This document shows positions 23,115-33,822 of a stretch of 64,000 nt of DNA, piece by piece (the stretch's first letter is position 1; every line of letters starts with the position of its first letter). The position numbers and the translations under genes are program-made. The notes below the pieces were generated by a model, which saw only the letters and a list, made by a program, of their open reading frames with translations, searched no databases and was not told the DNA's origin. Source of the DNA: Triatoma infestans (Eukaryota; Arthropoda; Insecta; Hemiptera; Reduviidae); the NCBI GenBank assembly GCA_011037195.1, contig JAAEAF010003374.1, forward strand, positions 1 through 64,000, read 5' to 3'.

Positions 23115-23800
23115 ATGAGGTTTATTTTAAAATACGTTCTTGTTTTCCCGAGTATTTTAAAATACGTTCTTGTTTTCCCGATAGTACTATGGGGAGGAGC
23201 GCCTGACGCTGTAACCACATTCAGACTGCAAAAGAAGGCAATAAGAATCATTTATAGAAAGCAACCAAGATATAGTTGTAGAAAATTGTTCCAGACTCAC
23301 AAAATGATGACACTGACCTCATTGTATATTTTTAAGTGTCTGGTTAATCTAAAAGGAAAGAAAAATATGGAATGTAGAGGAGATAAACACTCTTACAATA
23401 TTAGAAATAAAAATAATCTACACTTACCAGTGAGAAGATTGGCGAAGTCGGAGTTAGCTCCAAGTGCGATGAGTGTAAGATTGTTTAACAAACTGCCGAG
23501 GGAAATAATGGGTCTGAAGACTGAACCATTTAAGAAAACGTTAAAACATTTCTTTAAGGAAAACAGTTTTTATAAAATAAATGAGTTTCTGGAAGAGAAG
23601 TGGGCGCTGGGACACTTCAGGATAGACTAAATACAGTGTTGGATAGTGTTTATTTTCTAATGAGAACAAAGTGCAAACATCAGAGCAAGGACTATTTGAA
23701 CTAGCAAACTTATAGTTTATTATGTAATTTTGACGTACCTTATGTTACTTGTTATGTAATTTATTTAGGTAAAATAAAAATAATAATAACAATAATATTA
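23115..23800 (+). pseudogene. LINE reverse transcriptase C-terminal segment, 5'-truncated
   Basis: A 171-codon frame (23115-23630) whose body matches the thumb/C-terminal part of non-LTR reverse transcriptases. Recognisable blocks are VLWGGAPDAVTTFRLQKKAI (residues about 23-42), a KCLVNLKGKK block, HSYNIRNKNNLHLPVRRLAK (about 92-111) and a terminal RLFNKLPREIMGLKTEPFKK block. No YADD motif is present because the 5' part is lost. A perfect duplication of about 30 bp near 23125-23182 repeats ILKYVLVFP at the very start. The 3' flank ends in an AAT-rich tail near 23770-23800, typical of such elements. Clade is not assigned. Confidence 0.7.
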
Positions 23801-24060
23801 CCGCTACATGTCGGGCTAGTTGGAGCTGAATAATATTACTTAAGGGTTATTTGTGATAAAAACTAATGGGTATGTCTTTTTACTTTCTCTCACTTGTGAT
23901 TAAAAGTACAAACTTTCACTCACTGGTTTTCACTTAATAATTGTCACATTATTACACGGGAGCACAAAAAAAAATGGATTTTAGCGTATTTTGGGCATCA
24001 ATTACCTCTGGTTGCTATAGCGATACTTAAGTGAATTGATGTTTGGTATATCTCTATTAA

Positions 24061-24271
24061 GGTATGTCCACACTTGTGCGCTTTCCTCTTCTTCTTCCCT
24101 TTCAACTTGCGCTTCCTCTTTCCATTTTAACATGCATTGCGCATGCCTCTTGAGGAATTCAATTTGTTGTGCACATTTCAACCGTTCAGTGTGCATTTTA
24201 TCGATGGATTCAGAAGCAGTATTAGCTATTTGTGCACGAAAAAGTTTTCGTACAGTTTTTGAAAAGTGCAC
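24061..24271 (-). pseudogene. Harbinger accessory (Myb-like) protein C-terminus, probable
   Basis: Minus-strand frame with KMHTERLKCAQQIEFLKRHA followed by a highly charged ending (EEAQVEREEEEESAQ) that runs into the terminal inverted repeat. PIF/Harbinger elements carry, besides the transposase, a Myb/SANT DNA-binding protein whose C-terminus is often a charged helix. Position and divergent orientation fit, but no SANT domain is present, so the identity rests on context. Confidence 0.4.
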
Positions 24272-24276
24272 GAAAA

Positions 24277-24742
24277 AGAAAAAGAGCTACGAGCCCTTAT
24301 CTTATGAAACCATTTGCAACTGACCTTAATAAGGACTCGCCGAAAAGAGTATTTAATTACAGGCTATCGAGAGCAAGGAGAATCGTTGAAAACGCTTTTA
24401 GGTTGGATGGCGCCAGCGTTCAATATTTTTTGTAAGCCTATAGAAATTACAGTTATTGGGACTGTGGTTGATATAGTGTTAACTTGTCTTCTGCTTCATA
24501 ATTTTCTCCGTGCTCAGCCGGATGCAGTAAGACAGTATTCACCTCCTGGAATTTTTGATCACGAGTATGAAAGCACTGGTGAAGTTATTTATGGCACACG
24601 GAGAGAAGTTACTTCCAATGATAACAGTACGAGACTTCCAGAACAAGTACCACTGAACAAGCATCACTTCTCGCACTTTTGTAGGTATATAATTTTGAAT
24701 TTACATCCCACAAAACTGTTTCAAGACGATAATCTTCTATAA
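24277..24742 (+). pseudogene. Harbinger transposase C-terminus, frameshifted
   Basis: C-terminal part of a HARBI1-like DDE transposase. In one frame PYLMKPFATDL...NYRLSRARRIVENAF (about 24283-24400) matches the block preceding the last catalytic region. After a frameshift near 24400 the next frame continues with FNIFCKPIEI, VVDIVLTCLLLHNFLRAQPD, and a tail with FDHEYESTGEVIYGTRRE. The LHNFLR block is diagnostic of the family. N-terminal catalytic Asp residues are missing through internal deletion, so it is inactive. Confidence 0.75.
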
Positions 24743-25097
24743 AATCAAGTGTCTCCTGATTACAGACAAAATCAGAAATCTACTGTCGGAGATATTATTA
24801 ATACATAATAATAGTTGAATAATATCAATTACTAATAAAATTATTATTAAAATAATAATATTTAAAATTAATTATATAATATAGAACCTATAAAAATATC
24901 ACACTACACATAGCGAGATCAACAAAACGCATAGAATGTTGAACGAAAACCCAAGTAGTTGAATTCACGTGCGCTGTAGCTGCGTCATGAAAATAAAGGC
25001 CCATTTAACTTCCATGAGGTATGCAATAACGCATGCCTATCGTTCATCACACCGTGGCCTCTCTTGAAAGAAAACTTGCCCCAGTGTGAACATACCC

Positions 25098-25526
25098 TAA
25101 AATGCTATTGCAACTTATATTAACTGTAATCATCACTGATATTACATCATATATTTACTAAAATATCAAATAAAGTGTGAGAAAAAAAATATAATATTTT
25201 ATCCCTGTATATTATGAAGGACAATGAATATGCCGTAAAAATGGTAAATCCTAAGTAATTTGTGCAAATAAGAATGTTAGAAAAGCGGTTAGATAAGGTC
25301 TGTGTATGATTTCACAAGTGATTTTCTGTTTAATAAGTACAATTAAAAAAATATCTTCCTTTGTAATTTTGTATTATGCATTTAAAAATCTTCCTTGAGA
25401 AAAGGGTCCGTTGGTCGTCCAGTCACCAGTCAAGTTAAGGAAACCCTGAATAAAAAAAAAAAAAAAAGGTTAAGAACCCCTGATATAAACAGAGACTGAT
25501 TTTTAGTTACGTGCTTTCTGCTTTTT
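25098..25526. other. AT-rich spacer
   Basis: Nothing recognised apart from an A-run near 25450. Confidence 0.5.
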
Positions 25527-25575
25527 TACTTTCTCTTACTCCTAGTAAGGAGGAAGTATTGTAACTTTTCTTTTG
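25527..25575 (+). repeat. RepA 5' terminus fragment
   Basis: TACTTTCTCTTACTCCTAGT followed by AAGGAGGAAGTATTGTAA: the RepA 5' palindrome alone, then unrelated sequence. Confidence 0.75.
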
Positions 25576-25799
25576 TATTTCCATAATCCAAGTCCATTTT
25601 CTGTTGTCTATTGAATAAATTTATTCAAAATATTTCAATGATTTATTCAGAATAAATATAATAGGTGGAACCATAGATTTTCTTAAAATCGCCTATATTG
25701 TCGCAGTTCTCCGGAAAATCCGAAGAATAATGTTTTACAGAACAGTAATAGGTCGCTTTATGTTAAGTTAATAAGGGTTAAAAAAAAAACTTTATTATT

Positions 25800-26661
25800 C
25801 AAAAATTAAATAAACCATATAGTAAAGTCGACTTCTGGGTTTGGTGGATACAGACGGAAACGTACTTGTAGGATTCATTCTGTTTCACTTGTTAAACTGA
25901 ATATCAAGATTCAGCTTAATCTGAATAATTTTTCGTTTTTTTTTTTTTTTAAATATTCACTTCCTTGCTATCTCTCTCTCTCACGCGCACATACAGTTTA
26001 CAAGTTTTAGAGAAGAGAGAAGTATTCACAATTAATTAAGAAGTCACTACTGTTTTAAAATAAATTTATCATCTCTAAATGAATTTAATTACTTTATAAT
26101 AAATTCGTAATAATAAGCTTATAAATATATAGAAACTCTCGCACTTAAATATATACTCAAATGTTAAACACTTTTATATAAGTAGCACTGGAGTTACGAG
26201 AGTGACTGACTGCCGGAGACGAATGTTACTGGATGAATGTTGTAAGATGATTCATGACACAATGCTCCTGATGATGGTTAAAGCCAGCCCTTTATATTTG
26301 ATTTCTAGAAGGGGTTAACAGACAAAGAGTGGCCGAGTTCTTTGACCTTTCTTGTAACGGTCAGATTAATTGTCCCTAAACAGATTCTAAGTTCATTTCA
26401 CTGCACTAAAATATACTTTATTTTACGTTAAAAATCACTAACATATTTTCCAAAATTATTTCTATTTTTCCATTTGCTTCTTCTATTACAATATATACAG
26501 ACACACCACACACACATATATATACACTTAGGTACATTCAGAATATTTGTTAAGCACATACTAAGTGGACCACTAAACTTGTATTTCAGGTGATAATTCA
26601 GTTTAAAAAAAATCATGGTGTGATCATAATATTTCTTTTCATAGCAATAAGAGAAAGTGAA
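25800..26661 (-). repeat. RepA 5' half, interrupted
   Basis: The left piece (25800-25985) has TAGTAAAGTCGACTTCTGGG and the AATTTTTCGTTTTT block. The right piece (about 26520-26661) has TTGTATTTCAGGTGATAATT and a terminal TAGCAATAAGAGAAAGTGAAA. Between them, about 25990-26510 is foreign sequence inserted at the CA/GT microsatellite position of RepA. Confidence 0.6.
25990..26510 (-). mobile_element. Possible LTR-like insert inside RepA
   Basis: On the minus strand this segment contains a TATA-like TTATATAAAAGTG near 26170, GC-richer sequence upstream and several AATAAA-like signals downstream, as in LTRs. Exact ends and a target duplication could not be fixed, so the call is tentative. Confidence 0.25.
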
Positions 26662-26689
26662 ATAGAGTTTAGGAAAAGCCATAGTATGG

Positions 26690-27100
26690 AAATTAAGATA
26701 AATATATATATGTCAATATATAAAACCATATATATATATATATATAGTGAGCATAATATTTGGATGGTGGATATGAAAGTTAGAAACTAGTGGGAAGTTA
26801 TAATCCAGGTTAGAGATGAGTTAGTGAAGGCGGCAGTTACAAGCTGGTGTTGGTGGCTACAGAGTACGAATGATATGTTGGTGGTAGTGAAGAGAAGACA
26901 CGGTATGTGTGTGTGTGTGTCGGCGGCCAATAGAGTAGAGAGATGGTGCCGATTTCTAACTATACACACAACAGGTGGTTCGTTTACTAAACACTTCCAA
27001 TATCTCTTCACCCCCTTCCACCACTACCATCTCTATCTGGAGTGTGTGTGTGTGTGTGTGTGTGTCTATGTTTATGTGATTACACCTCTATTTAAATTTA
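26690..27100. repeat. Microsatellite-rich block
   Basis: (TA)n at about 26728-26746, (TG)n near 26908-26920 and a long (TG)n at about 27042-27064, within otherwise unique sequence. The 74-114 codon frames crossing it are not supported as genes. Confidence 0.6.
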
Positions 27101-27247
27101 TTGTTAATTACAACAATAAAACCCTTTATTATTCAGAAATAAAGTCAATATTTTGTTGTGTGGCTTAAAGTTTACGTGGTGGTGGTTCCCTTATATAGAA
27201 TTGTTTATTGAATAATAATTTGAAAAATTAATACGTTATTTCTTCTT

Positions 27248-27296
27248 TTTTTTTTTTTTAAGGCACTGAACTGCTATGGTCATTATGCCTTAAGCG
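27248..27296 (-). mobile_element. SINE family 1 tail fragment
   Basis: A T-run followed by AAGGCACTGAACTGCTATGG and TCATTATGCC, matching only the 3' end of the family-1 SINE (minus orientation). Confidence 0.4.
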
Positions 27297-28092
27297 CTAG
27301 ATTTGGTTAACTATCAATTATTGCCTTACTAAACAAATTATATAAAACAATAAAACCATATAGACCGCATAAAACAAGGTATGGTATCGAGAATATAACA
27401 AAAAGCAACTATGTATTTTTTATTAATTGATATTAGTGGATTAGAGTTAAGTATTTATCGACATTATAAACAATGTGTTCGATACAAAATTTTGTACTAC
27501 CTCTATCCCTGCTAATTTCCTTATTGCTTAGCTATAATAGTGTAAAAAGACAAAACAAATCTGGTTTGAAACACTCACACGACTTTCCCTAACTGCAGTT
27601 TACAAAATTGTAATTGACAAATTTTATAGTTAGTGTACCAAATTTAATGAAATTCGTCGGTGTTTTTTTTATGGTGAAAATTGCGAAAACTGAAAAAAAA
27701 AAAAAACCTGTTTAGTAAAAATAAACTTCCAGAGTTTACTAATTTTCTTGAAACTTGGAATTTTGGCAATCTATTTATTTCTAATTAATTTTGTTTAGAC
27801 GGCAACTAACTCATATAGCCCTTTAGAGGAAAACATAACCCTCTCCTCTCCTAAAATCACCCTTAAATGAGTTTTCCCGGAAAAAAGTTTCGAATAAAAG
27901 TGGTAACACTTTGTAAGTGTGTGGTTCATATGATTTGTTTTCATAATAAGTTCAATAAAATCATCATTGGAGCTGTTTTAGAGAAAATGACAGAAAACTG
28001 AAAAATACTTTATAGTAAAAAAGCACTACTGGTCATCCGATTTTCTTCAAACTCGGGAATTTCAACAACATATTTAATTATAATTAATATTA

Positions 28093-28296
28093 TTGTTTTT
28101 TTTTGGTGTTCGTTACGACCGTTACATATCAACACTTGGTGATGATATGTCACAGGTTATACTAGATTATTAATTACTACTGGAATTCTCACTAAAAAAT
28201 TTTTACCCTGAAGAAGGCAATAAATTTGCCGAAACGTCGGTAGAAATTTAAAAAAGAGTTCTTTTGTTTGACCGAACCTCAAAATCCATTTTCAAC
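28093..28296 (+). mobile_element. 204-bp insert with hammerhead-like motif
   Basis: Interrupts RepA exactly where the repeat should read ATTAACATTA. Imperfect copies of that decamer, ATTAATATTA (28083-28092) and ATTAACATTA (28297-28306), flank the insert as a likely target duplication. It starts with a T-run and contains a CTGAAGA - hairpin - GAAACGTCGGTA motif at 28208-28242. No coding. Resembles a solo Penelope terminal repeat or retrozyme-like element. Confidence 0.6.
28208..28242 (+). ncRNA. Hammerhead-like motif
   Basis: CTGAAGA, a hairpin (GGCAA/TTGCC with a TAAAT-type loop), GAAAC and GTCGGTA. The A-C...G-T pairing around GTCG would give the very short stem III seen in Penelope-associated hammerheads, leaving GTA as the cleavage site. 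The stem I partner is weak. Confidence 0.5.
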
Positions 28297-28741
28297 ATTA
28301 ACATTATTTAGATGATAGAATTGTATAATGAACTGAAATAGCACTTTAGAGGGAAAAACCTCATCCCGCCTCTCCCCCAAAAGTGTCCTTAAATGAATTA
28401 TGGCGATTCCTTTTTTGACCACCCTCTTTTTACTAATATGTTGAAAAGTATTAAAAAAAAAAGAGATATTGTCGAGATATTCAATCATAAAGATTCAATT
28501 TTTGTCGTTTTTCCCCCCCTACTTCTTTGTTTCATAAACTAAAATTAAAAGCGGATTTTTTTTTTTATTAATTTCTAATAAATAAGAGAGTTCAAATGGT
28601 GATAAAACGTAAAACCTATTTTAAAACCATAAGGGACCTAAAAAATCAGGTGAAACATCATTAAAACAAAACAATATTCCAGTTTATTTACAAAAATCTA
28701 TAAAAAAATTTTCCCTATTTATATGAAATGACCTCTTCGGC

Positions 28742-28960
28742 TTAAACTGCACAAGCGCAGTCTCTCTGGCCAACAGATGAAGTTGCTAATCGTATCATGT
28801 ATGCCGGAATCGCTAAGCAAATTTGGATTAAGTCTTCTCTAAGTACTTCAGGAGTTGTTGGTTCCTTGACATAAATTTTTTCTTTGATATAGCCCCAAAG
28901 AAAAAAAATCAAGAGGCGATCTGGAAGGCCAGATTACCGGTCTTTGTCTCCCGATATATA
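28742..28960 (-). pseudogene. Tc1/mariner-like transposase C-terminus
   Basis: On the minus strand the block WPSRSPLDFF, then (after a one-base frameshift) FLWGYIKEKIYVKEPTTPEV, then LREDLIQICLAIPAYM and a short tail to a stop at 28742. The PLDFFLWGY block carries the last catalytic Asp of this transposase group. The rest of the element is missing and it lies inside the interrupted RepA copy. It is related to, but distinct from, the copy at 34615. Confidence 0.75.
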
Positions 28961-29123
28961 TATATATATATACAATACAAACACACAGACAGACTATGAC
29001 AGACAATGGCTAAAAACCACTTTTTTTGGACTCAGCGGACCTCAAAACGGATATATCCGTTGATACTCGATTTGACACGACTCCAATACTTCCTCTAACA
29101 GCAGTTAGAGAAAGTAAAAAAGA

Positions 29124-29640
29124 AATCTGATGTAAAAAACTCAAACGACTTTCTCTCACTGCAATTTATATAATTCTAATAAAGAAATTTTCTCAAAATT
29201 ACGAAATTTTACTGATTTTAATTGTCTTTAATAATAAACAGCTGGCACAACCTACACTACAATAATTAGCACATTAGATAGAGGGCGACGTGACGTCCCA
29301 TCTATTTCAGGACATTCTAAAATAATGTTCTTGGTAAATAATTTCAAATGGAGTAGCTACTACATTACTAGAATCCCGGTAGTATCGAGAAAATTGTAGA
29401 AAATTAAAATACCGTTTAGAAAATTTACACTTCCGCTCAACTGAAGTTCTTCAAACTTGGAATTCTAGCATCACATTGAGTTCCTATTAACATTATACAT
29501 GTGCAAGAAGCCGTGCAATAATCTAAAGTGGCGCTTCAGCAAAAATTTGAGAATAATTTTTCCACACTAAAATGTACGGATCTTTGTCATAAATGATATT
29601 CTGTGAAATTTTACAATGTTTTTGTTTTGTGAGGAACAGT
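29124..29640 (-). repeat. RepA, diverged copy in tandem with the previous one
   Basis: Starts a few A bases after the previous copy's 5' terminus with AAATCTGATGTAAAAAACTC and CGACTTTCTCTCACTGC, then a CACTTCCGCTCAAC monomer start near 29428. The copy decays before its 5' end. Confidence 0.6.
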
Positions 29641-29744
29641 TCTCTGGATAAAAGTTCTCAAACTACGGTAGGTACCCCTTCTATAAGTCGATTTGCATAA
29701 AAATTTTGGAAGGTTCTAGGCAGGATAAATAAAAAAAAAAGAAG

Positions 29745-30720
29745 CGAAGTTATTTATTTATCCTCCTTCACCCGGAATATCCAGGCATTTTAACCTTCTC
29801 TGAATGATAGCGTCACGATCGGTTAGGAGGTGTCTTAGAGTCTCCTTTCTTCATCGAAATTTGTAGGTGCAATTGCTTTTTGCCCCATGAGGAAACTCTC
29901 AGCATGCGAAGTTTGTTGAAACCTAGACTAATATATGCCTCAGACTTTTCCATTTGTAATTGTCTATAAAAGTCTTAGCCTGCCTCAGCCTTAAGAGGGT
30001 TCTCCAGAGTAGTGTAACATTTCCTTCAGACAGACTGGTGGCTCAATCCTATAAAAGATTCCGGCCCACGAAAATGGTTGCTGTCCTTTCTTTGCCAGTG
30101 TCTCGGCCAACTCTTTTACAATATGCTCTGGCACGCAAAGTAGGGCAGCTCATGATTTCTCTTCATCTCATGGAGTTTACAGAGTTTACGTTCCAGTATA
30201 ATTTTTGAATTGATGGAACATGAACTGAATGTTGGAATGGCTAACTAACAGATAAGATGGATAAGATAAAATTTCCTAATTCCGATTCATCCTGTGGAGG
30301 TTGCCTGGACACAGCTTCCAATTCCGTGAATTTCCCGCTTGCGAGATGCTGGGAAATTTGTCCATAAACTCTGAGTGACTAGTCCTTGGCTTAAACAGTC
30401 CAGCTTTTCTCAGTAGTCCTCAGTCCTACCGTGTAAAACGTAAAATGGCAAGTTCTATAATACCAGATAGTATGCGACCTCTTCTTATATTCCATGTCGT
30501 GTAAAATTTGTTAACAAAATTGTATTTCTTAAGTCATCCCATTCCTGAGGAAGTTCCAGAGGGAAGAGCCGGCAGACAGGTGTATTGGTTTATTCTCCTC
30601 TCTCTCTAGATAGCTCCTACGGACAGCCCCCTTTGCTCTCCTCTAAATCGCAAAGTGTGAGAATAACCTGTATCCCGACTGTGGGGCAAGTCCCCTCACT
30701 GTCCCCGTTTTGCATTCAAC
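29745..30720 (-). pseudogene. RNase H-bearing LINE 3' part, decayed
   Basis: On the minus strand, ELAETLAKKGQQPFSWAG (end of RNase H) lies near 30110, a cysteine-poor HLL region follows, and ETLRHLLTDRDAIIQRRLK near 29835 is the conserved zinc-knuckle tail. The same tail order occurs in the element at 63437-64000 (ETPLHLLTDCKAAIQRRFK), so the two are one family. Many stops and frameshifts. Upstream to about 30720 only vague polyprotein similarity remains. Confidence 0.65.
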
Positions 30721-31507
30721 CAAAATACTATTATTTCATAAAAAAGTAATTGTGTAATTAGGTTTATTTTTCTTTATAAATATTTACCTGAAAATATAAT
30801 ATGTATGAAAAGAAACATTTATTGCTCAATTATGTTATTAAATAATCGAGTAATTTCCTCCAGAATCCGTAGTATTTTATCCAAGGTTTGTTGTAGTTTT
30901 ATTGGGAAAGGGGAATGAAAATAAATCATATAGCAGTGGAATGAGAAAAGGACTTTATACAGTTGATTTTCTTCATACTTGTGTCACGAGATGGTAAATA
31001 AAGCGAGGCAACAAGCTTGTCTGGCCCTTCTTTCAGTTACATAGCAGACTGGGCGACACAGTTTGTTACTGTCCTTCAGTGCGATTAAATTTTGTCGCTG
31101 TACACACCAGATTGATGTCGTATTTTACCAACATCTTTTCATTGTCATGCTATCGTACCAGCTAGTGGCATGTTACCTACAAATAATACATTTGTAATAT
31201 TTATTTATTTATTTATTTTTATTAATAGTACGGGAGTTGTGCTATTTTTTTATTTTTATTTTTATGTCGGCCAGTTCTGCCACTAAATTGGTCAGACAGC
31301 ACTTTTAACTTCACTGTTTTTTATTTATTTATTTGTTTGTTTGTTTAAAAAAATCTTTAGGTGACTCCTCCCGAGCATTTACTGCTGTCGGCGTTGTCAG
31401 CTTTTTTTTTAAACATAGCCCTAATTTGTCCTTTTGTTATCCTCCAGAATATCATTGATGCGGAGGTGTTGGACATTATACGAATATATTTTTGTTCAAT
31501 ATACATT
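30721..31507. other. Unassigned stretch
   Basis: AT-rich with TTTA repeats near 31200. A less AT-rich part (30990-31160) has no recognised identity. Confidence 0.45.
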
Positions 31508-32225
31508 TCAAATGAATGAATGAAAGAGTATTTATTACTGATATAAATAATACAAAATGTACAATATTTACAAAGAGACAGCTTACTTAGCTTTCTTCTC
31601 CAACTTATTTATTTACAGCAACTTTACAAAAATCAGGGAAAAATTATAAAAACCCTAGCATCTAGACCCTTTTTTATTGGTCAATACAGACCAATTAAAG
31701 AATTAGTCAATGCCTGCTCTTACTCTTTTATGTTTAAATGTTTGGTCACTATTGTAATTGGCTATATTTTGACATAATTTGTTATTACTGAGCGATAGTT
31801 TTTCAAAAAAGGAAGTTACAATTTTGATTATAAATTCTTTTATCGGTTCTATATTAGTAAGTGAGCGCAATGTGGCTATTTTTGGGGAGTCAGTAACAAA
31901 TCTTAAATATTTATTATGAATTAGTTGAAGTGATTTTAGGTTAGAGTAGGAGGTTAAGTTCTGACCTGGTCAAGCAGAAATTAACATAGGTCTGACAACT
32001 ATTTTATAAATTAAGAGCTTGTTTCTGCTAGAGAGTTTTGAGTCCCTACATAGCAAAGGAAATAATTCCCTAATCGCCAGTTTACCCTTCCTAACTTGTT
32101 CTTTAACATGCGCTCCAAAGGTAAGCTTATTATCCAGAAGGACACCCAGATATTTCATCGAGGTCTTCCAAGGAATCTTTTCTTTCCCAAATTTGACCTT
32201 TCTGTAAAGACATGGCCTTCTTTTT
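31508..32225 (-). pseudogene. Jockey-type LINE 3' end
   Basis: Minus-strand remnant of reverse transcriptase thumb and 3' untranslated region. KYLGVLLDNKLTFGAHV lies at about 32105-32155, then LAIRELFPLL, SRNKLLIYKIVVRPML and, after a frame change, LKSLQLIHNKYLRFVTDSP near 31890. The 3' end carries several ATTC/TGAA units at 31508-31525. The catalytic YADD is absent because the copy is 5'-truncated. Confidence 0.75.
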
Positions 32226-33689
32226 TGTGAATAGTATTGCTTCTAATATATATTTTATATACCTATTGCTCTATATTACTCCGCCTAATTGTATAATAGC
32301 GGTTTTATGGGGAACTTTTTTCATAAATATAATTCTATAAGAGACAAGAGTGTAGCAACCACGCAAATCGGATCGAGGCTCCGCCCTAGGGTCATATTTT
32401 GCTAATTACGCAAATATATAAAGAAGTCTACAAGTCAAACAAGCAATCAGTTCAATAGGACGCAGACCCTGAATGCTAGTTAAAGAAGAGAACCTGTTTA
32501 TAATACATAAGATAAATGCATATTAAAGTCTACTGCTTGATTCCTTTTATGTTTTTGGCATTCTGAATTGTTGTAATTCCCTAAAGAATAAGCGAAATCA
32601 TAAGAAAAATATAAATATACCTACCACCCGTTTTCTAGATCAAAAATGCAATAAAAAGTTCAGAAATTAAGCTTTAAAATAAAGTACAAATTGGCCCATA
32701 ATCATGAGATAACCTACACTTTGGCGTACTCGGAAACTCCAAATGATGCTATCAACCTGAATTTCAGGCCCTTTTAGGCATGTGAAATTTGACTTAAAAA
32801 CTTTTAACAGTTTTTTACGCGATCATTCTTACCCAATCTCTTTTTCTTTTTTGCATATTATACGCCCACAACTACAAAAATTCCAGCCTTAATAAAGCTA
32901 AGAAAGTGCTCGAACTCATATTGCAAAAAAAAAATAATCGTAGTAAAAGAATATAACTGTAAAAACTTGTGTCGGGGAAATTTGGTATTTGGTAATTAGG
33001 TTGGCAGAATTGGACGACAGTGGAAGAAGGTACATTTTTATTGGTTATAATTTGGTATGGGAAAAATCATATGCTTGTTTTCATGTCAATTAGTTAATTA
33101 TTACTATTTAAAAGGATTATATAAAGGTTTAATACTTTCAAGATTGTTTTTATTATCAATTCGGAATTTAGTTTAGTCAAGGCTGTTACTTACACATGAT
33201 GTATGATCTCCCTTAAAACTCAACAACTTGCAAAAGTTAATTGTTTATATGTGAAGAAAGTAGTTAGTAATTTTGTAGTTGAAATTTTAGAAGAAATATA
33301 GAAGTAAACCGTAGCTTAAAACTGTACGTTAGAACGTTGTAAAAAGCGTTAGCAGTCTTCAACTATGGGTAAACCTCTCTATAAAAACAGATAAACTGCC
33401 TCTATTTGTTACCGAGTGGAGTGGACTTGTCGTGTTCAATCACATTTTGAATTGGATTTGTGAAGCAGATTTTGCTTGTTTGAATTATCCTCTCCATATG
33501 CATTCAGATTACGTATATATACATACAAAAGAAAAAGACGGAATTCAAAAGAAAATATTTTTGGTGAGAAATCAAAAGAATTTTCTGTCAGACGAATGCA
33601 ATCTTTTTTTTTTGAAGCTTCAAGTGGCGTAAAAAATCATGTTTTAATTAGATGCATTTTCAGCATAAACATAGTATCACCGTTTTACT
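32226..33689. other. Unassigned stretch, possible LTR/promoter-like blocks
   Basis: Contains TATATAAAGAAGTC near 32412 with a GC-richer upstream part (32350-32400) and polyadenylation-like signals downstream. A second CTATAAAAACAG lies near 33380. Either could be part of a degraded LTR, but no paired ends were found. No gene called. Confidence 0.35.
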
Positions 33690-33822
33690 TTACTTACTCC
33701 TAGTATGAGGAAGTATTGCAATCGTGTCAAATTTCGGATATCGAGTTTTCACCGGAAATAACCGTTTTGAAATCCCTCAAGTCCAAAAAAGTGGTTTTTA
33801 GCAAATGGTATATATATATATA

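Larger units (their letters stand above)
24061..25097 (+). mobile_element. PIF/Harbinger element, internally deleted
   Basis: Terminal inverted repeats GGTATGTCCACACTTGTG at the left and the complement of GGGTATGTTCACACTGGGG at the right, flanked by TAA on both sides (TWA-type target duplication of the family). Inside are two divergently oriented coding remnants that meet tail-less at about 24270: a minus-strand charged protein and a plus-strand DDE transposase C-terminus. The 5' halves of both genes are missing. The rest, to 25080, is AT-rich non-coding sequence. Confidence 0.65.
27555..29118 (-). repeat. RepA, full-length but twice interrupted
   Basis: The left end has CTGGTTTGAAACACTCACAC. 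Monomers continue to 28092, resume after a 204-bp insert at 28297 and run to about 28401. A second foreign block (28402-28984) follows. The 5' end of RepA then runs 28985-29118 (AAAACCACTTTTTTTGGACT, then AACAGCAGTTAGAGAAAGTA). The pieces are collinear with RepA, so this was one copy. Confidence 0.75.

Noticed and set aside
32350..32560. Solo LTR
   Set aside because: TATA-like and polyadenylation-like signals are present, but no TG...CA ends with matching flanking duplication could be found.
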